From Orbilia blumenaviensis (Eukaryota > Ascomycota > Orbiliomycetes > Orbiliales > Orbiliaceae): a stretch of DNA of 64,000 nucleotides. Of this stretch, positions 11,719-23,363 are shown one piece after another. The number at the start of each line of letters is the position of its first letter. Positions within the stretch are counted from its first letter, which is position 1. A program made the position numbers and the translations under genes. The stretch spans positions 681,282 to 745,281 of the forward strand of contig JAVHNS010000019.1 of the NCBI GenBank assembly GCA_036872755.1, given 5' to 3'. The notes beneath the pieces are model-generated. The model had not been told where the DNA came from. It saw only the letters and a list, made by a program, of their open reading frames with translations, and ran no database searches.

Positions 11719-13191
11719 TTGCGTCCATCTGTTTCATTATTTTTTGATGCTATCAACTTCCTAGTTTAATCCGCACTCTAAATTTAGTTATTCCTTTAGA
11801 AGGCTCGGTAGGTTCTAGTATATTCAGGGCCTAAACTGCAATGGTCATAAGGTATCCTTACACAAATGATTGTTTTTTTTATATAAAACTCCCTCGGATT
11901 CCAAAATTTAACAAGAAAGCCGGACATAGAAACCTTGGGATATGGATACTACGAGGCTAGGGATGTGGATACTTTGAGTCTGGTATATATCTTGAAGCCA
12001 ATCTTACCCAAGTTCGACTTTCCCCTGAGGCTGCGATAATTGATAATTGCAAAACTCTCAACTGCCACATCAGTCTGCATGATACATGCATACTTGGCGT
12101 CGGCGTGTATGTATCAAATCAATAACCACGTGCATCTTTGGCTCAAACAAACCTTTTTTTTTGGATACTATAAAAGTGTGTTATCTTGTCAGTTTCTAAG
12201 CACAATTTACCCTGGGAAACGGGACATCCGAAAGAGACCAGGAAATTGGAAGTTGGAAATGTTCTTTTCCCAATAATATCTGTCGGAGGACCCTACGAGG
12301 CTGTATAGTATGTTGAATAGCATGAAATAAACTATATGCACCACTAACTGAGGCCTCTACAGCACCTCTAAAGCTTTGGGGGAAAAAACTTAGGAGTTGG
12401 TCAGAGTTACGAGGCGGTTTGGTACAGTATATTTAATCCTCACATTTTGTGGAACAGTCCTAGTCGGGCATGAGACTAAAGCCTCCCTAGGTTAGCTAGC
12501 CGCTAGGTTAGCTAATGTCTGCGTCCGCCCCGAGGTAATTTGACTAGTGTCTATCGAGGACTATTACCTAGACCATCAAGGGCTAGGCATAATTTAAAAC
12601 ATAGAGTAGGAAATGTTATTGAAAAGGAAACCTTAGTAGGAAGTCGTCTCATCTATATCTCTATAAGCATCGGTTGTATTTATATATCCAGGTAGGGATA
12701 GATTTACAGGGGACTATAAGTTGGTAGTCTTTGATAGTTATATATAATTATAATAGCGACTTAACCTAGAATATAGAGGTACTTGGGCCCCAGCTAATGT
12801 GCCTTCACATTGCTATTAGCAGGCCGCCCATGCTTACGTAATCACCGCACACTCAAGCACTGATCCTTCTCAGGTCCCCTTTCAAAGGATAGTGCATGCA
12901 TGTATCTTCAAGGTTCAACTGGCGGTGGGAAAAGATAGAGAAGATAAGAAAACTACAGGTGAAGAGCAGCTTCAGGTTTGGTTTGTGGTGGGGCGTAAGC
13001 TTAGTTAAGGCATTAGACCTGCCTAAGGATGGCGTCTGGGGTTAACCGGGCATGGATAGAACACCTGCGGTTCCAGCTCCAGCCCAGCCCATGGCCAACC
13101 AGCCAGCAACCAACGGCTACCACTGTTCGTGTTTGGTAGCATTTTGAGCAGCTGAGATATATCACCACAACCTCATTGGTAGCTCGCCACC
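11719..13191. other. Intergenic region, no gene seen
   Basis: This separates the divergent NACHT gene (-) and TRS23 (+). It contains degenerate short direct repeats (CTAGGTTAGCTA near 12,485-12,515) but no open frame with recognisable content or splice support. Confidence 0.45.
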
Positions 13192-13827
13192 ATGTGAGTA
13201 CTAGCTTCTTTACCATAACTTTATTATACTACAATATATACATTCCTAGTATATATCTATATAAGTGGTACTCGGATAGTAGCTAATGGGAGTGAGCCGA
13301 TAGGGTCGTCTACGCTGTCCTCATCCTCAACAAGGCTGGCGGCCTCATCTACCAGCGGGACTTCAACCCGGGCCTGCAGAAGCTCTCCTCCAACGACTAC
13401 CTCATCCTCGCTGGCACATTCCACGGGTACCTAACACCCCCTTAAATCTCAATCCCATTATATGCTTCATAACCTTTTACTACACTGTTGGAAACTACGG
13501 ATGGTTAATTAGTTTGATTGCTTGGTTGGTCGGAATAGGGTCCACGCGATCACGTCCCAGATCTCCCCGACGAACGAAACCTCCTCCTCTGGCCTCGAAG
13601 TCCTGGAGTCCGAGAACTTTGTCATGCGATGCTTCCAGACACTCACTGGCACCAAATTCCTCATATTTGCCGAACCGCGACAGCAGAACCTCGATGTTGT
13701 CGTGCGGAGGGTCTATGAACTCTACGCCGACTATGTCATGAAGAACCCTTTCTATCAGATCGAGATGCCTATCCGCTCCGAGGGTTTTGACCGCCATTTA
13801 ACCTCGTATATCAAGCCTCATCAGTGA
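13192..13827 (+). CDS. TRS23: TRAPP complex subunit Trs23 (TRAPPC4)
   Basis: Three exons encode 137 residues: 13192-13193, 13304-13426 and 13539-13827. The first exon supplies only A and T of the start codon (CACCAT then donor GTGAGT); the G comes from exon 2, giving [20 protein letters not shown], the typical longin/sybindin opening. Exon 2 ends in AGTFHG, exon 3 begins [10 protein letters not shown], and downstream come a [10 protein letters not shown] strand and the segment [12 protein letters not shown]. Trs23 is a core subunit of the TRAPP tethering complexes, which act as guanine nucleotide exchange factors for Ypt1/Rab1 on ER-Golgi membranes. The length is close to metazoan TRAPPC4 rather than the longer budding yeast protein. 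The split start codon means a single-exon search would lose the N-terminus. Confidence 0.9.
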
Positions 13828-14706
13828 TAACCTATACTGCATACTACCTGATACCACATACTCCCACCGTATCCTGTTCAAACACACATACACACATGGA
13901 CAACCGGACACTTCGCCCGAGGGGAATACTATCATCAAGAGACCAGATCATCGATCACCATCTAGAGCTTATGTGCAAATTTAATGAACTAAAAAAAGAA
14001 AGAAAGAAATATATGATACCCCTATCGATAAGCTATGGCTATCGATAATCTATTTTACTTAACATTCGCACTGCTCATATATATCAGTCTGCCAATTATG
14101 ATATCTTGCCACCCCGAGACATTGGCTCCGAACGTGCGGTCCCCCTTTACCCACCTGGTTTTTGGAGCTGGCCAACCGGGTCGGGCGAGAGCAAGCTAAT
14201 CTAGCTCGGATGGCCAACCGAGCAGGGCACATGCCATAAGATGCTGATGCTGCAACTTGGCACAATTCAACAATTCGCCTGCGCCGCGTATTTCCCGTCG
14301 GCACTTACTGGAACCGGTTCTTCTGAGTATCTCTCCACCATGTGGCCTCAACGGTAGTCGTCTTTCCAAGCCTCTCGTTTCGTCAGCATCCCGTAGTTCC
14401 TTGTCTATAGGCTTTCATTCTATCTTTCTTTTCCCCCTTCGCTTTCTTTAATTCTTTTTACTTCATCCCTGATCTCGGGATTTTATATCTTCTATATTTT
14501 ATTTTTACTTCATTTTTGCTTTCTGGAATTGTTTCCCCTTTCGAGACCACTTTTAAACTTGTGATTGTTCTGCCACGATAACCACTTAAATCTTTCCCAA
14601 TATCAACTTTGACACACAAAAAAAACCTCCCCCTACAAACCCACCCCTACGTCATCGAACCAAGGCCCAAGAAAAAAAACATCCAACCGACTTCCAACCA
14701 AACGGC
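13828..14706. promoter_or_regulatory. NUS1 upstream region
   Basis: This lies between TRS23 and NUS1, both on the plus strand. The half nearest NUS1 (about 14,380-14,560) is strongly pyrimidine-rich (TTTCTTTTCCCCCTTC), as in many fungal promoters. No convincing gene is seen. Confidence 0.5.
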
Positions 14707-15890
14707 ATGTCTACCCGTGTCGTCGCCCCTCCCATCGCGACCACCCGCAAAAAGGAATTCGAAGATCCAAAAGCTCGAGCGGCCTATGTCAAGAAATTCC
14801 TCCCCACGGACGACATCGACGACCCGTCCACCCCACGAACCCGCTCCCGCTCCCGTCCCGTCCGGACATTCATCAAAACCGGCTTTTATAAACTAATACT
14901 CTGGATCCTCTTCTCCATAACATCGCTGTACTTCCGCGCACGTTATGTTTACAACTTTATCTTGAACCGGTGGTTTTCGGTTCTTTATTACCATCATAAG
15001 ACGCCGGAGCTGATACAGAAGGATGTGAAGCAGTTGGATAGGCTGCCGCAGCATGTCAGCGTTATTCTTGAGTTTGAGAAGGAAGGAGGCGTGGAGCAGT
15101 TGATTGACCATGTTGCCGAGATCTCTTGCTGGTGTGCTAGTGCTGGGATTCCGACGTTGTCCGTCTACGAGCAGACCGGTATGGCCCATATATCCTTGTC
15201 TCTTTACGTAACTTCCCTCCTTTCTCTCTTTCTGGGGAATGGAGAGGGTTATATCTTATCTACCCCGGATTCATTAACTTGTTTATATTATCTATACAGG
15301 TACTCTAAAGAAATACATTTCTACCTCCCACCGCATCACCACCCAACGCCTTCACTCCTACTTCGGCAAAAAGCGTCCAACCCTCCGAGTCCTCGCACCG
15401 CATCTCCCATCATACACCAATGGCGACACCGAAGGTCTCCCAGACGGCGAATCCCCCGATCTAGAAGTAATTTTCATCTCATCTGAAGATGGCCGTGAAT
15501 CAATCGTAGACCTTACAAAAACACTATGCGAGATGGCTATCAGGGGTAAAATGACAAAGGACGACGTAACAGCAGAGCTTATCGAGGCAGAGCTGGAGAG
15601 CTTAACGATCCCTGAGCCGGATTTGTTGATTTTGTTTAGTCCTAGCGTGAAGCTTTTGGGGTATCCGCCGTGGCAGATTCGGTTGACGGAGATTTTGTAA
15701 GTTTTTTTTTTTTCCTTATCTGCACATTTTGTAGTCCGGTGGAATTGGGTGGGTCTACTATGGAACTGTGTGACTAACATATATTGTGTTTTTTAACAGC
15801 CACCTCCCGGATAACGATGCCGTGGGGTACCAGGTCTTCCTCCGTGCGCTGTATAACTATGCAAAATGCGAGATGAGGTTCGGAAGGTAG
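14707..15890 (+). CDS. NUS1: NUS1-like subunit of dehydrodolichyl diphosphate synthase
   Basis: Three exons (14707-15178, 15300-15696, 15800-15890) give 319 residues with consistent phases. Residues about 55-75 form a membrane segment (LILWILFSITSLYF). A cis-prenyltransferase-like domain follows with LPQHVSVILEFEKEGG, then GIPTLSVYEQTG, a segment around LRVLAPHLP, and DLLILFSPSVKLLGYPPWQIRLTEIFH. The protein ends MRFGR, which includes the C-terminal R-x-G motif that NUS1/NgBR proteins contribute to the shared active site. NUS1 forms a heteromer with the catalytic RER2/SRT1 subunit at the ER, making the long polyprenyl chain for dolichol and hence N-glycosylation. The usual catalytic Asp of the cis-prenyltransferase P-loop is absent, as expected for this subunit. 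The start has MSTRVVAPP after a CA-rich leader. Confidence 0.92.
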
Positions 15891-16447
15891 ATAACATAGA
15901 CCAACCATCCCCTCCCACATTCGGGGGCGTATTAGACAATGGTATTAGTATTCTGGTTTTTTGTCTTTCTGCACTATTATCATTATCCTCAGTAGTATTA
16001 TTATCCTGTTCCAACCCAGTTGGCTCTACACGAGACCTTTTTCAGCGAAGCAGTCTCTAACGAGCTCTGAATTCCCTTCCTTTTATATATCTAGTAATTA
16101 CTACCTAGCTTGCCTTCTTTTCCTTTCCGGTTTTGGGTTCTTTTTTATACGGCTGGTGCATACAGCTAGAAGCCAAGTTTTGGTAGCATGAGCGTTTTCC
16201 CTTTGCTCTGCCTTTTTGGAAGAAAGAATGGGTTTAAACTAAAAGTTATGTATATTTGTTTTATTATAAATTGCTTAATCCCTAGGCTATAGAAATGCTA
16301 TCAATGGAAACCTGGATCTAGTAATGCCGCTAAAAGAACCCCGATATATATATATATATAAACGCCAATGCACCACCCAAACCCAATAGCATACCTATAA
16401 CGGTATATGTATAATAACAAGAGAGGTTCACTGCCAAAACCCCACCA
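15891..16447. other. Convergent intergenic region
   Basis: This is 3' flanking DNA of NUS1 (+) and of the minus-strand gene ending at 16448. It includes a short (TA)n run near 16,343-16,361. No gene is seen. Confidence 0.5.
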
Positions 16448-17558
16448 CTAAAAAACCGCCTCCCCATTCTCAAATGTCATACCCTCCGCCGCCGCAAAAT
16501 CCAACGCCTCCTCAACAGACGCCGCATCCGGAAACCTCTCCCTAAGTGTCCTGTGAAACTCCTGCACCTGCCTCTCAAAAGTCCCACCTACACCACCTCT
16601 AATCCCTATAATAGACTTCGGCCGTTCGATATGCAGCCCTGCGTTCTTCAACGCCTGTTCATAGATATCTACATCGTCGTGGTTCAGCATCCAGCTGTGG
16701 ATGTCGTATAGGAAGTAGTTCGGAGGTTGGTATTCGTTGTCTGAGAAAGCAGCTATTATGTTTGGATAGCCTGGGGAAGGGAGGCGTTTCATGTAGACTA
16801 CTAGACCGGCGTTCAGGGCGCGGGAGAGCGTGTTTGTGGTGCTACCGGCTTGGTGGGGTTGGCGGATTAAAGCGCGAAGACATTCGAGGGCGTAGGCTTC
16901 GGTTTCTTCGTCACGGGGGGTGTATATTACCCTTTCTCCTCCTTCCCCCTCTTCTCCTCTTATCCCCCCCTCTGGAGTTGTTGATGTTGAAGTATTGACT
17001 TTGATTTTACGCGGTAAAGCGAGGAGACAAGCACGTACTAACATGTGAAATACGGCATGGGAATATAGTATTTGCTCGGATTCTTTGGAAAGGATGTGAT
17101 CGTTGTCGTTTTCGTAGTAGTTTTCGGATTTTGATTTCCCTAGGATCAGGAAGCGGAAGATTTTTAGGGCTGCGTGACGGGTTTGGGGGACTGTGGAGAG
17201 GGCATGGCGGAGGAGGGTGGGGAAGGTGGTGTCTGTTAGGGCGCGTTCGGCGATTATACGTATTGCTCTGTATATTATGTATATATATTAATTAGTGAGT
17301 CTGGTAGAGAATGATGATGATAATAGGGAAAGGAGGCGGGGCATACGCTCTGGAAAGGTTATAATTCACCCCTCGAGAAAGAGTGGCGAGCGTATCCAGC
17401 TTCAAAGCATTTTCGGTGGCCTTGTCGACTGTTTCTCGTGATTCTTCGGGTGTGATCTCGCATTGACGCTTGAAGGATTCGAGTTGATGGACTGTGAGCT
17501 TGTAGGCTAGGACGCAGCTGATGCCGAGGGTGAACCAGAGGAGGTGCTCTCGACTCAT
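16448..17558 (-). CDS. Unrecognised fungal protein with N-terminal membrane anchor
   Basis: Two exons (17558-17347 and 17267-16448) joined by a 79-nt intron give 343 residues. Residues 5-22 (HLLWFTLGISCVLAYKL) form one hydrophobic segment that could be a signal anchor. The rest is predicted soluble and mainly helical: an alpha-helical stretch with ALKLDTLATLSRG, then RHAALKIFRFLILG, and ECLRALIRQ. This pattern recalls armadillo-like repeats but is not a firm assignment. A variable Gly/Glu-rich loop lies mid-protein, and the C-terminus around FHRTLRERFPDAASVEEALDF looks conserved in style. Splice sites (GTATGC, TACAG) and continuous phase make it a real gene. I do not recognise the family and assign no function. 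Confidence 0.75.
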
Positions 17559-18304
17559 GGTTTGGATAATATAATATCGGGTCTGGTATATTGGTTGATT
17601 TGGTTTGGCCTGGGGTTTATGGTTTGGTGGGCATGATGGGTGTGGTTGCTTCTCCTTCCCCTTTTGAAGCTTCTTCTTCCTTGTCTAATTTCTTTAGCTG
17701 CAGTGATTGCCTATGGTGGGAGTGATAGCGACAGTCGTGATCGTGATCGTTATAATAGTAGTAGTCAAGTTGATGAAGCTGGTGATGCAATGACGTTAAG
17801 GCGGAATCCCCCAATCTAATCCCCCTGCCGCAGGATTACCTTAAGCTAAAGTCCGTCCCACCCGCCGCCGCACTATCCCATCCAATCCATCCATCCACCA
17901 CACCACGGATCCAAAACCACATCTTCGACCTCTCCTTCTTTCATACATCATTATCCATGGCCACCATCACAGCTACATCACAGTATCTTTAAGATACTAT
18001 TCACGCTTTCAATTGACGGAGGGTATTTTCCTTAGAAATAACTTTTTGTTTGTTTGGGGGAGGACAGTACCAGCAAATTTGGGTTTTTTTTTTGGGTGGT
18101 CGCCTAGAATCACACGCGTGACACTGGGACGTACATTGAGACCTTGTGTCTGGTGTTAAGCTATCGATCGAGTTTTGATCGTCGCGCGGGATTTCTTTGG
18201 TTTCACCCAGTACGGGTTAGCAATTGAAAACCGGATACGACTTTTACAAAAAAGAAAGAAAGAAAGAAAGAAAGGAGGAAGGAAGATCGATTTATCTATC
18301 GAAG
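17559..18304. promoter_or_regulatory. Divergent promoter region
   Basis: This lies between the minus-strand anchor protein and the plus-strand PWI gene. It includes an (AAAG)n tract at 18,250-18,274 directly upstream of the PWI start. A minus-strand frame at 17617-17814 is short and has low-complexity content. Confidence 0.5.
18250..18275. repeat. AAAG microsatellite
   Basis: About six copies of AAAG in the presumed 5' leader of the PWI-domain gene. Confidence 0.85.
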
Positions 18305-20391
18305 ATGTCCAGCGCCGAAGCAAAGTATATCAAAAGCCAGAAATGGTAAGTTAGCTCTCTCCTGCTCTCTATCGCTCTACAAAAACTACCATCAAAAATA
18401 ATTCACAGAAAAAAATATACAATATAATATATGAAAATGGAGAAGGGGAGAGAATAGCTAATATAATACTCCAGGCCTCCAGAATTCTCAAAGAAGGTCA
18501 ATATGCGCAAGGTTAATATTGAGATCATGAAGCAGTACGTCGCTCTCTTTCCTTAATCGTTATCCGGAGTGCAGCTCATTCTAAGGATTGATTGGTTACA
18601 GATGGATCTCAACCAGAATATCAGAACTTCTGAAAACTGACGATGACGTGCTTATCGAATTGATCTTTGGGATGCTGGAGAGCGAGACCTTCGTATGCTC
18701 AATATCTGCCTCCTAAAATGATTTCTAAACCTCCTACTAATATTGGCGGAAACAGCCTGACCCCAAAAAGCTACAATGGAGTCTTACTGGTTTCCTAGAA
18801 ACTGACACTTCAGCGTTTTGTAAAGAACTGTGGGAGCTGATGCTGGATGCTCAGAGTCAGCCTCAAGGTGTGCCGAAGCGCTTGATTGAAGCTAAGAAGG
18901 AGGAGCTGAGGAAGGAGAAGGTAGTTTTACATCCATTCCAATGCTAAAGCTGTAATGGGATATTAATAAAATGGAAAAATAGGAAGAAACGGAACGAGCC
19001 GCAAAACAAGCCCGCGACAGCCGCCAACGAGACGATGAAAAAGACCGAAGTCTGGATGAAATCCGTCAACGTGAGCGTGCAGAACGCGGCGGCGAAGGTC
19101 GCGGACGAGGTGGTGGACAAGGCGGCAGAGGTGGCCGTCGCGGAGGTGGTCGCGATTCAGGCGGAGACCGTGGCGGATATCGCCGAGACCGTAGCAGGTC
19201 TAATTCACCGCCGCCACGAATTCGTGGTGCCGGTGCAGGTCGTGATTCCCCCGCTGAACGCGATTCGTACCGTGGAGGTAGAGATGACTATTCTTCGCGC
19301 CCGAAGCGCATGCTGGACACGTATATCCCGTCATCGCGTGGTGGTGGGGGAGGAGGGGGAAGAGGTGACCGCAGACGAGATTTTGACTATGATGATAATA
19401 GGGATAGCAGACGGAATAGCTGGAGACGAAGGGGTGGAGATGATCCATCGAGAAGTGCGTCGCCTTACGCTTCGAGACGAGATCGATCAAGGACGAAATC
19501 AAAGTCTAGGTCTAGATCCAGGTCCGAATCAGACTCTCCGCAAAGACGCACAGAAGATAGATACCGAGGCAAAGGCGGATCTAGACCGAAATCTAGATCT
19601 CCGGATAGGTATGACAGACGATCCAGGCGCGGAGAATATACTCGCCGCGACGAGCGCCGCAGATATCGTAGTTCATCTTCTGCGTCCTCGGAAACCGCAT
19701 CTAGTGAAGCATCCGACCGACGAAGGACACGGGACGACAGACGAGACGACCGCCGGCGTTATCGCGATGACACAGAAGACGAAGATGACAGAAGAAAGAA
19801 GCGTAAGAGCGGTGGAGATAGACGAGGCTCCTATGATCGAGATTATGACGATAGGGATAGAGACAGGGATAGGCAACGCTCCGGCAGGGACCGGAGACGT
19901 CGCTCAAGATCTCCCTCTTCTGATGCACGTTCACGGTCGAGCTCTAGAGCTGATTCAGACGTAGTCAAGGGCAAATCCAACGATCACGGCCGCTTAAAGT
20001 CGAGGAACGATGACCGTCGTAGGTCTTCACCTGATAATTCGAGATCCAAACGCGCTCGCAGACGGTCCCCTTCGTCATCATCGGGTTCGCCGCCACCGGA
20101 AAAAAGTGGGCGGTCAAAGCCTTCGAAGAAGGGTGATGAGGATGTTGATATGGAAGATGCTGAGAAGGCACGTCATTGACAGGAATGTCCCTTACTATTT
20201 TCCTTTGTCGTCGAATATATTATCAGCAAGAAAGGCTGTATGTATATGCCCTTAAACTAACGAAGATTTGGATATAGGTCACGTCTCCCTCCAAAAAACA
20301 ACCTACCGAAACCGAGTTGCGAGAAGCAGTACTGAGAAATAGGATCAAGAAGATGCGAAAAGACCATAATGCAGAGAAGCTACCGAACTGA
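18305..20391 (+). CDS. PWI-domain SR-rich splicing factor (SRRM1/SRm160-like)
   Basis: Six exons give 551 residues: 18305-18345, 18475-18534, 18602-18692, 18756-18920, 18983-20167 and 20278-20391. Residues 13-110 form the PWI domain, with WPPEF, MRKVNIEIMKQWIS, DDDVLIELIFGML, and the closing FCKELWELMLDAQSQPQGVP. PWI domains bind RNA or DNA in pre-mRNA processing factors. A Lys/Glu-rich helix follows, then RGG-type repeats, then a long RS/RD-rich region, the hallmark of SR-related splicing coactivators. The last intron (20168-20277) seems to use a GC donor (AAG then GCACGT), with a perfect CTAAC branch site about 20 nt before its AG. It joins in phase 0 to an exon reading VTSPSKKQPTETELRE and ending KLPN. 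Without that splice the frame stops at 20179 as ...EKARH. The PWI identity is firm; the last exon is an inference. Confidence 0.9.
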
Positions 20392-20802
20392 CACAACTTC
20401 CCGAGAATTCTAATTCTTCTGCCCGGCTTGAATAAAAAGGCTCTGGGCGAGACTGACCCGAATTATGACTTTCCTTATTTCTTTCTCTTTCTATCTTTGT
20501 TTATTTTATTTTATTTTTCTTTCGCTGCATGTTTTTGACTGCAAAGGCCCAAAAATGTCTTTCTAACATTTTCTTTCGGTGTAGATACTTGAGACATTCT
20601 CCCCGATTGGATAGGCAGAAGAAAAATGGCTGTGGCGTGTTCCTATATCTAGGTTGTCAAAAAAAAAGAAAGTCTACATATGTAATAGACTGTGTGTAAA
20701 GAAGGAAACCAATATCATTTCGAAATTGTCCCATGACATATATACTCGTATGCATCGTACACTCACTCATAGTCCCCCTCCCTAAATTTGGAAGAGCACA
20801 AT
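20392..20802. other. Convergent intergenic region
   Basis: T-rich 3' flanking DNA between the PWI gene (+) and the uridine-kinase-like gene (-). No gene is seen. Confidence 0.5.
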
Positions 20803-22271
20803 CTATATCGGATCATAGAATCTCTCCAAATCAACTTCGCCAATAGAAATAGTCTGTTTCTCACCCACCGTTTTACCAACCAGCAAAGCCTTCCTTTCAT
20901 GTTCCGCCGTTAACCCCCCGCTGAAATTATTGACGTTCTCCGCCTTGGCACAGATGTCGTCCCATATACCTAACGCTATTAGGTCTATGGCGGCACCTTC
21001 AACGCCCTTAGGCAGGATTACGTCTGCGCGGGATTTGGCTGGTTCTATTCTTCCTGTTGTTTTTTAAAAAAAAGTTGTTAGCAAATTACCTTAGCAGATA
21101 GATGTAAAAAGGTGTTAGTACCTTCGAAAGCTCGCTTTCCGAATCTGAGGTATTGGTCGAATATTTTGTCGAGCGGGATGCCTCGCTCTTCTGTATCTCT
21201 TACCACTGTATATCCCCAAATAAATGAAGTAATTAGCATTATATAATGCAAGACCCAACCAGGTTCTGTATCATAAAAACCCCAAAGTTGTAAACATACC
21301 CCGTCTCCCCAACCTCGCATCAGCGTTCAAATCCACGAACACCTTGATATCCGCCATTTCCACCAGCCTCTTCTCGGAAAGCAGATAACACCCTTCCACA
21401 ATAAGTACATCTATTGGACCGGTTTCTCCCAACTCGTTTGTGGATGTTAAAGTTGTTTCTTCGGGGAGGTGCTGGAATTTTAGGATGTCGTATTTGGGGA
21501 CTTTGATTTCTGATGATGGAGGGTTTTCTCTGATCTTTTGGGTTGTTTGGACCAGCCAGTCGAGGTCGTATGCTTCTGTTTTTTATTAAATATTTTTATT
21601 GTTTAGTTCTCTTATATTGTTGTCTTTAAAGCTTTGGGTTTTGCAAGGGAGAGTTTTTTGCATAAAGTATAAGATACGAGTAACAAATTCGAAAATAAAC
21701 AAAATAAAAGAAATAGATGCATGAAAACGGTATAAAATGGCATAAAAAATAAATAAACCAGAGGATATAGATGCATACCAATACAATCCATATCCCGAAC
21801 CCCACTCCTCGCCTCCTCTCTCTCCGCATCATTAAGCTTCTTCGCAAAATCCCCCATACTCAAACACGCAATCCTCAACTTCCCACCACTCAACTCCTTC
21901 AACCTCTTCGCAATCGCAGCCTGCACCGTCTTCTTCCCGGCCGCCTGACCGCCCGAAACACTAACCACAATACATGACGGCATCTGTGTTGATGAAGAAG
22001 AAGAATAAGCAGCAGATAGACGTGAATACGCCGACGCCGAAGATATCACAGGGCTAGGATTTGAGAAGAGTTGGGATAATATTAATGCGGATGTTGGGGA
22101 TGTTGATGGCGGTGAAGTTGATTGTAATTGTGATTGCTGTTGTGCTGCATGTGGGAAGTCGAATTCAAACTCTAAGCTGCTGCTTGTTTCGGTGTGGCGT
22201 CGTCGGCGGAGGCTGGCGAAGGCGTCTTGCTGTTGTAAAAGCGTGGGCGCAACGCAGATGGTTGGTGCCAT
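20803..22271 (-). CDS. Uridine kinase-family P-loop protein with variant Walker A
   Basis: Four exons (22271-21779, 21575-21300, 21205-21122, 21053-20803) encode 367 residues with matching phases. The N-terminal 95 residues are Gln/Ser-rich. The kinase fold begins with VVSVSGGQAAGKKTV near residues 100-115, a P-loop of the uridine kinase/phosphoribulokinase type. Later come VLIVEGCYLLSEKRLVEMADIKVFVDL (Walker B and lid region), the Arg-rich VVRDTEERGI, and QYLRFGKRAFEG with RADVILPKG. This order is that of uridine/cytidine kinases of pyrimidine salvage. Two oddities stand out. The Walker A residue that normally coordinates magnesium (Ser or Thr after GK) is Lys, with Thr one step later. The substrate-binding D-x-F/Y motif after strand 2 is replaced by LSMGDFAKKL. 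It could be a divergent kinase (Das2-like) or a regulatory paralogue rather than the main URK1. Confidence 0.82.
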
Positions 22272-23363
22272 TTTTTACTTAGCTGGGATATTGATCGTCG
22301 GGGTCTTTTTTGGGGGGGAATAGAATAAATAACGGATAGATAGATAGTAGGATTACATAGTAGATTAAAATATAAAATCATAAGGTACTGAGTATTAGTA
22401 TATATATACTATCTGGGGTGTGATAAGGCCCCACGTTTTAGGAAGAAAAGAAACATTTGCATCTTGGACATTTCATGGCCCCCGGCCGTGCGGCGCGGGC
22501 GCTGACGGGCGATTCCGTTATCTAGATTCAGAAAGTGATCTCGTGATAGCCTGGTGATGAGTGATGGGGGATCTCGACACACTTGCCCGTTTTCTGAAAG
22601 GGACGGTTCTTGGCTGTTTGACATGGGGGGGAGGTATGGTCGATAGTTTAACTTAGCATGGCGGTTTGGCCATGGCCATGCATATGCCGATGTTGGTGGG
22701 TTTTAGCCTGTGGGTTATAGACGGCTTTTGGCTTCTGGTGTGGAGTTGGCTGAGGTTACACCGGGCTGGTTAAGACAGACCGACTGAAAAGGCGGGGAGG
22801 ATTGGCGGCGGTAGGGGATTAGACAACGCAAAGCTGTTGATCTCTTTGTGCAGCCCTGTCCTAACCGTCATCGAGGTTGCGATGGTTGGAAACACAACAG
22901 AACTTTGCATCGTGATTGCGAGCTGAGTTCTTGGTCAATTACCTTGATTTTTGGATATATCGAATGGAGAGAATGAGAATTGAAAATAAGGACCTATGCT
23001 TGGAAATGGATGGTGATTTGAAATGAAAGTTGTCATGTGATCGTACCGTAGAGTGTGGTTTTGTGAGTGGTTATGTGTTGCCCGTTGGGCAAATTTGGTC
23101 TCATAAACCAGCCTCGCAGGTTCTCACTTAATGTTTTTGTACTACATACTACGTACTATCGCAATTCAAAGTCAACCCGTCTTGAAACCTTTTTACTTTC
23201 TACTTTTTTTATGAGCGAGGTAGAGACTGTAATATATTGCAAACTGGGATCTGATCTAAATCGTGTCGGAGTTTCATATTAGGATGATATGTGATCTAAT
23301 CAGACCTGCATAAGTATCACGTTTTACCTGTCCCCACCGCAGGCGCAGGCCTAAGTTGTGATA
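22272..23363. other. Intergenic region, no gene seen
   Basis: This is upstream of the uridine-kinase-like gene and downstream of the Ras-like gene, both on the minus strand. It contains short open frames without motifs. A purine/G run near 22,305-22,320 is the only notable low-complexity patch. Confidence 0.45.

Noticed and set aside
15358..15780. 140-codon frame antisense to NUS1
   Set aside because: It is a shadow of NUS1 exons 2-3; the plus-strand reading is firmly NUS1.
19035..19964. 309-codon frame overlapping the RS-rich exon of the PWI gene
   Set aside because: Arg/Ser/Asp-rich repeats produce long open frames in the other phases. Exon phase and the PWI domain fix the true frame.
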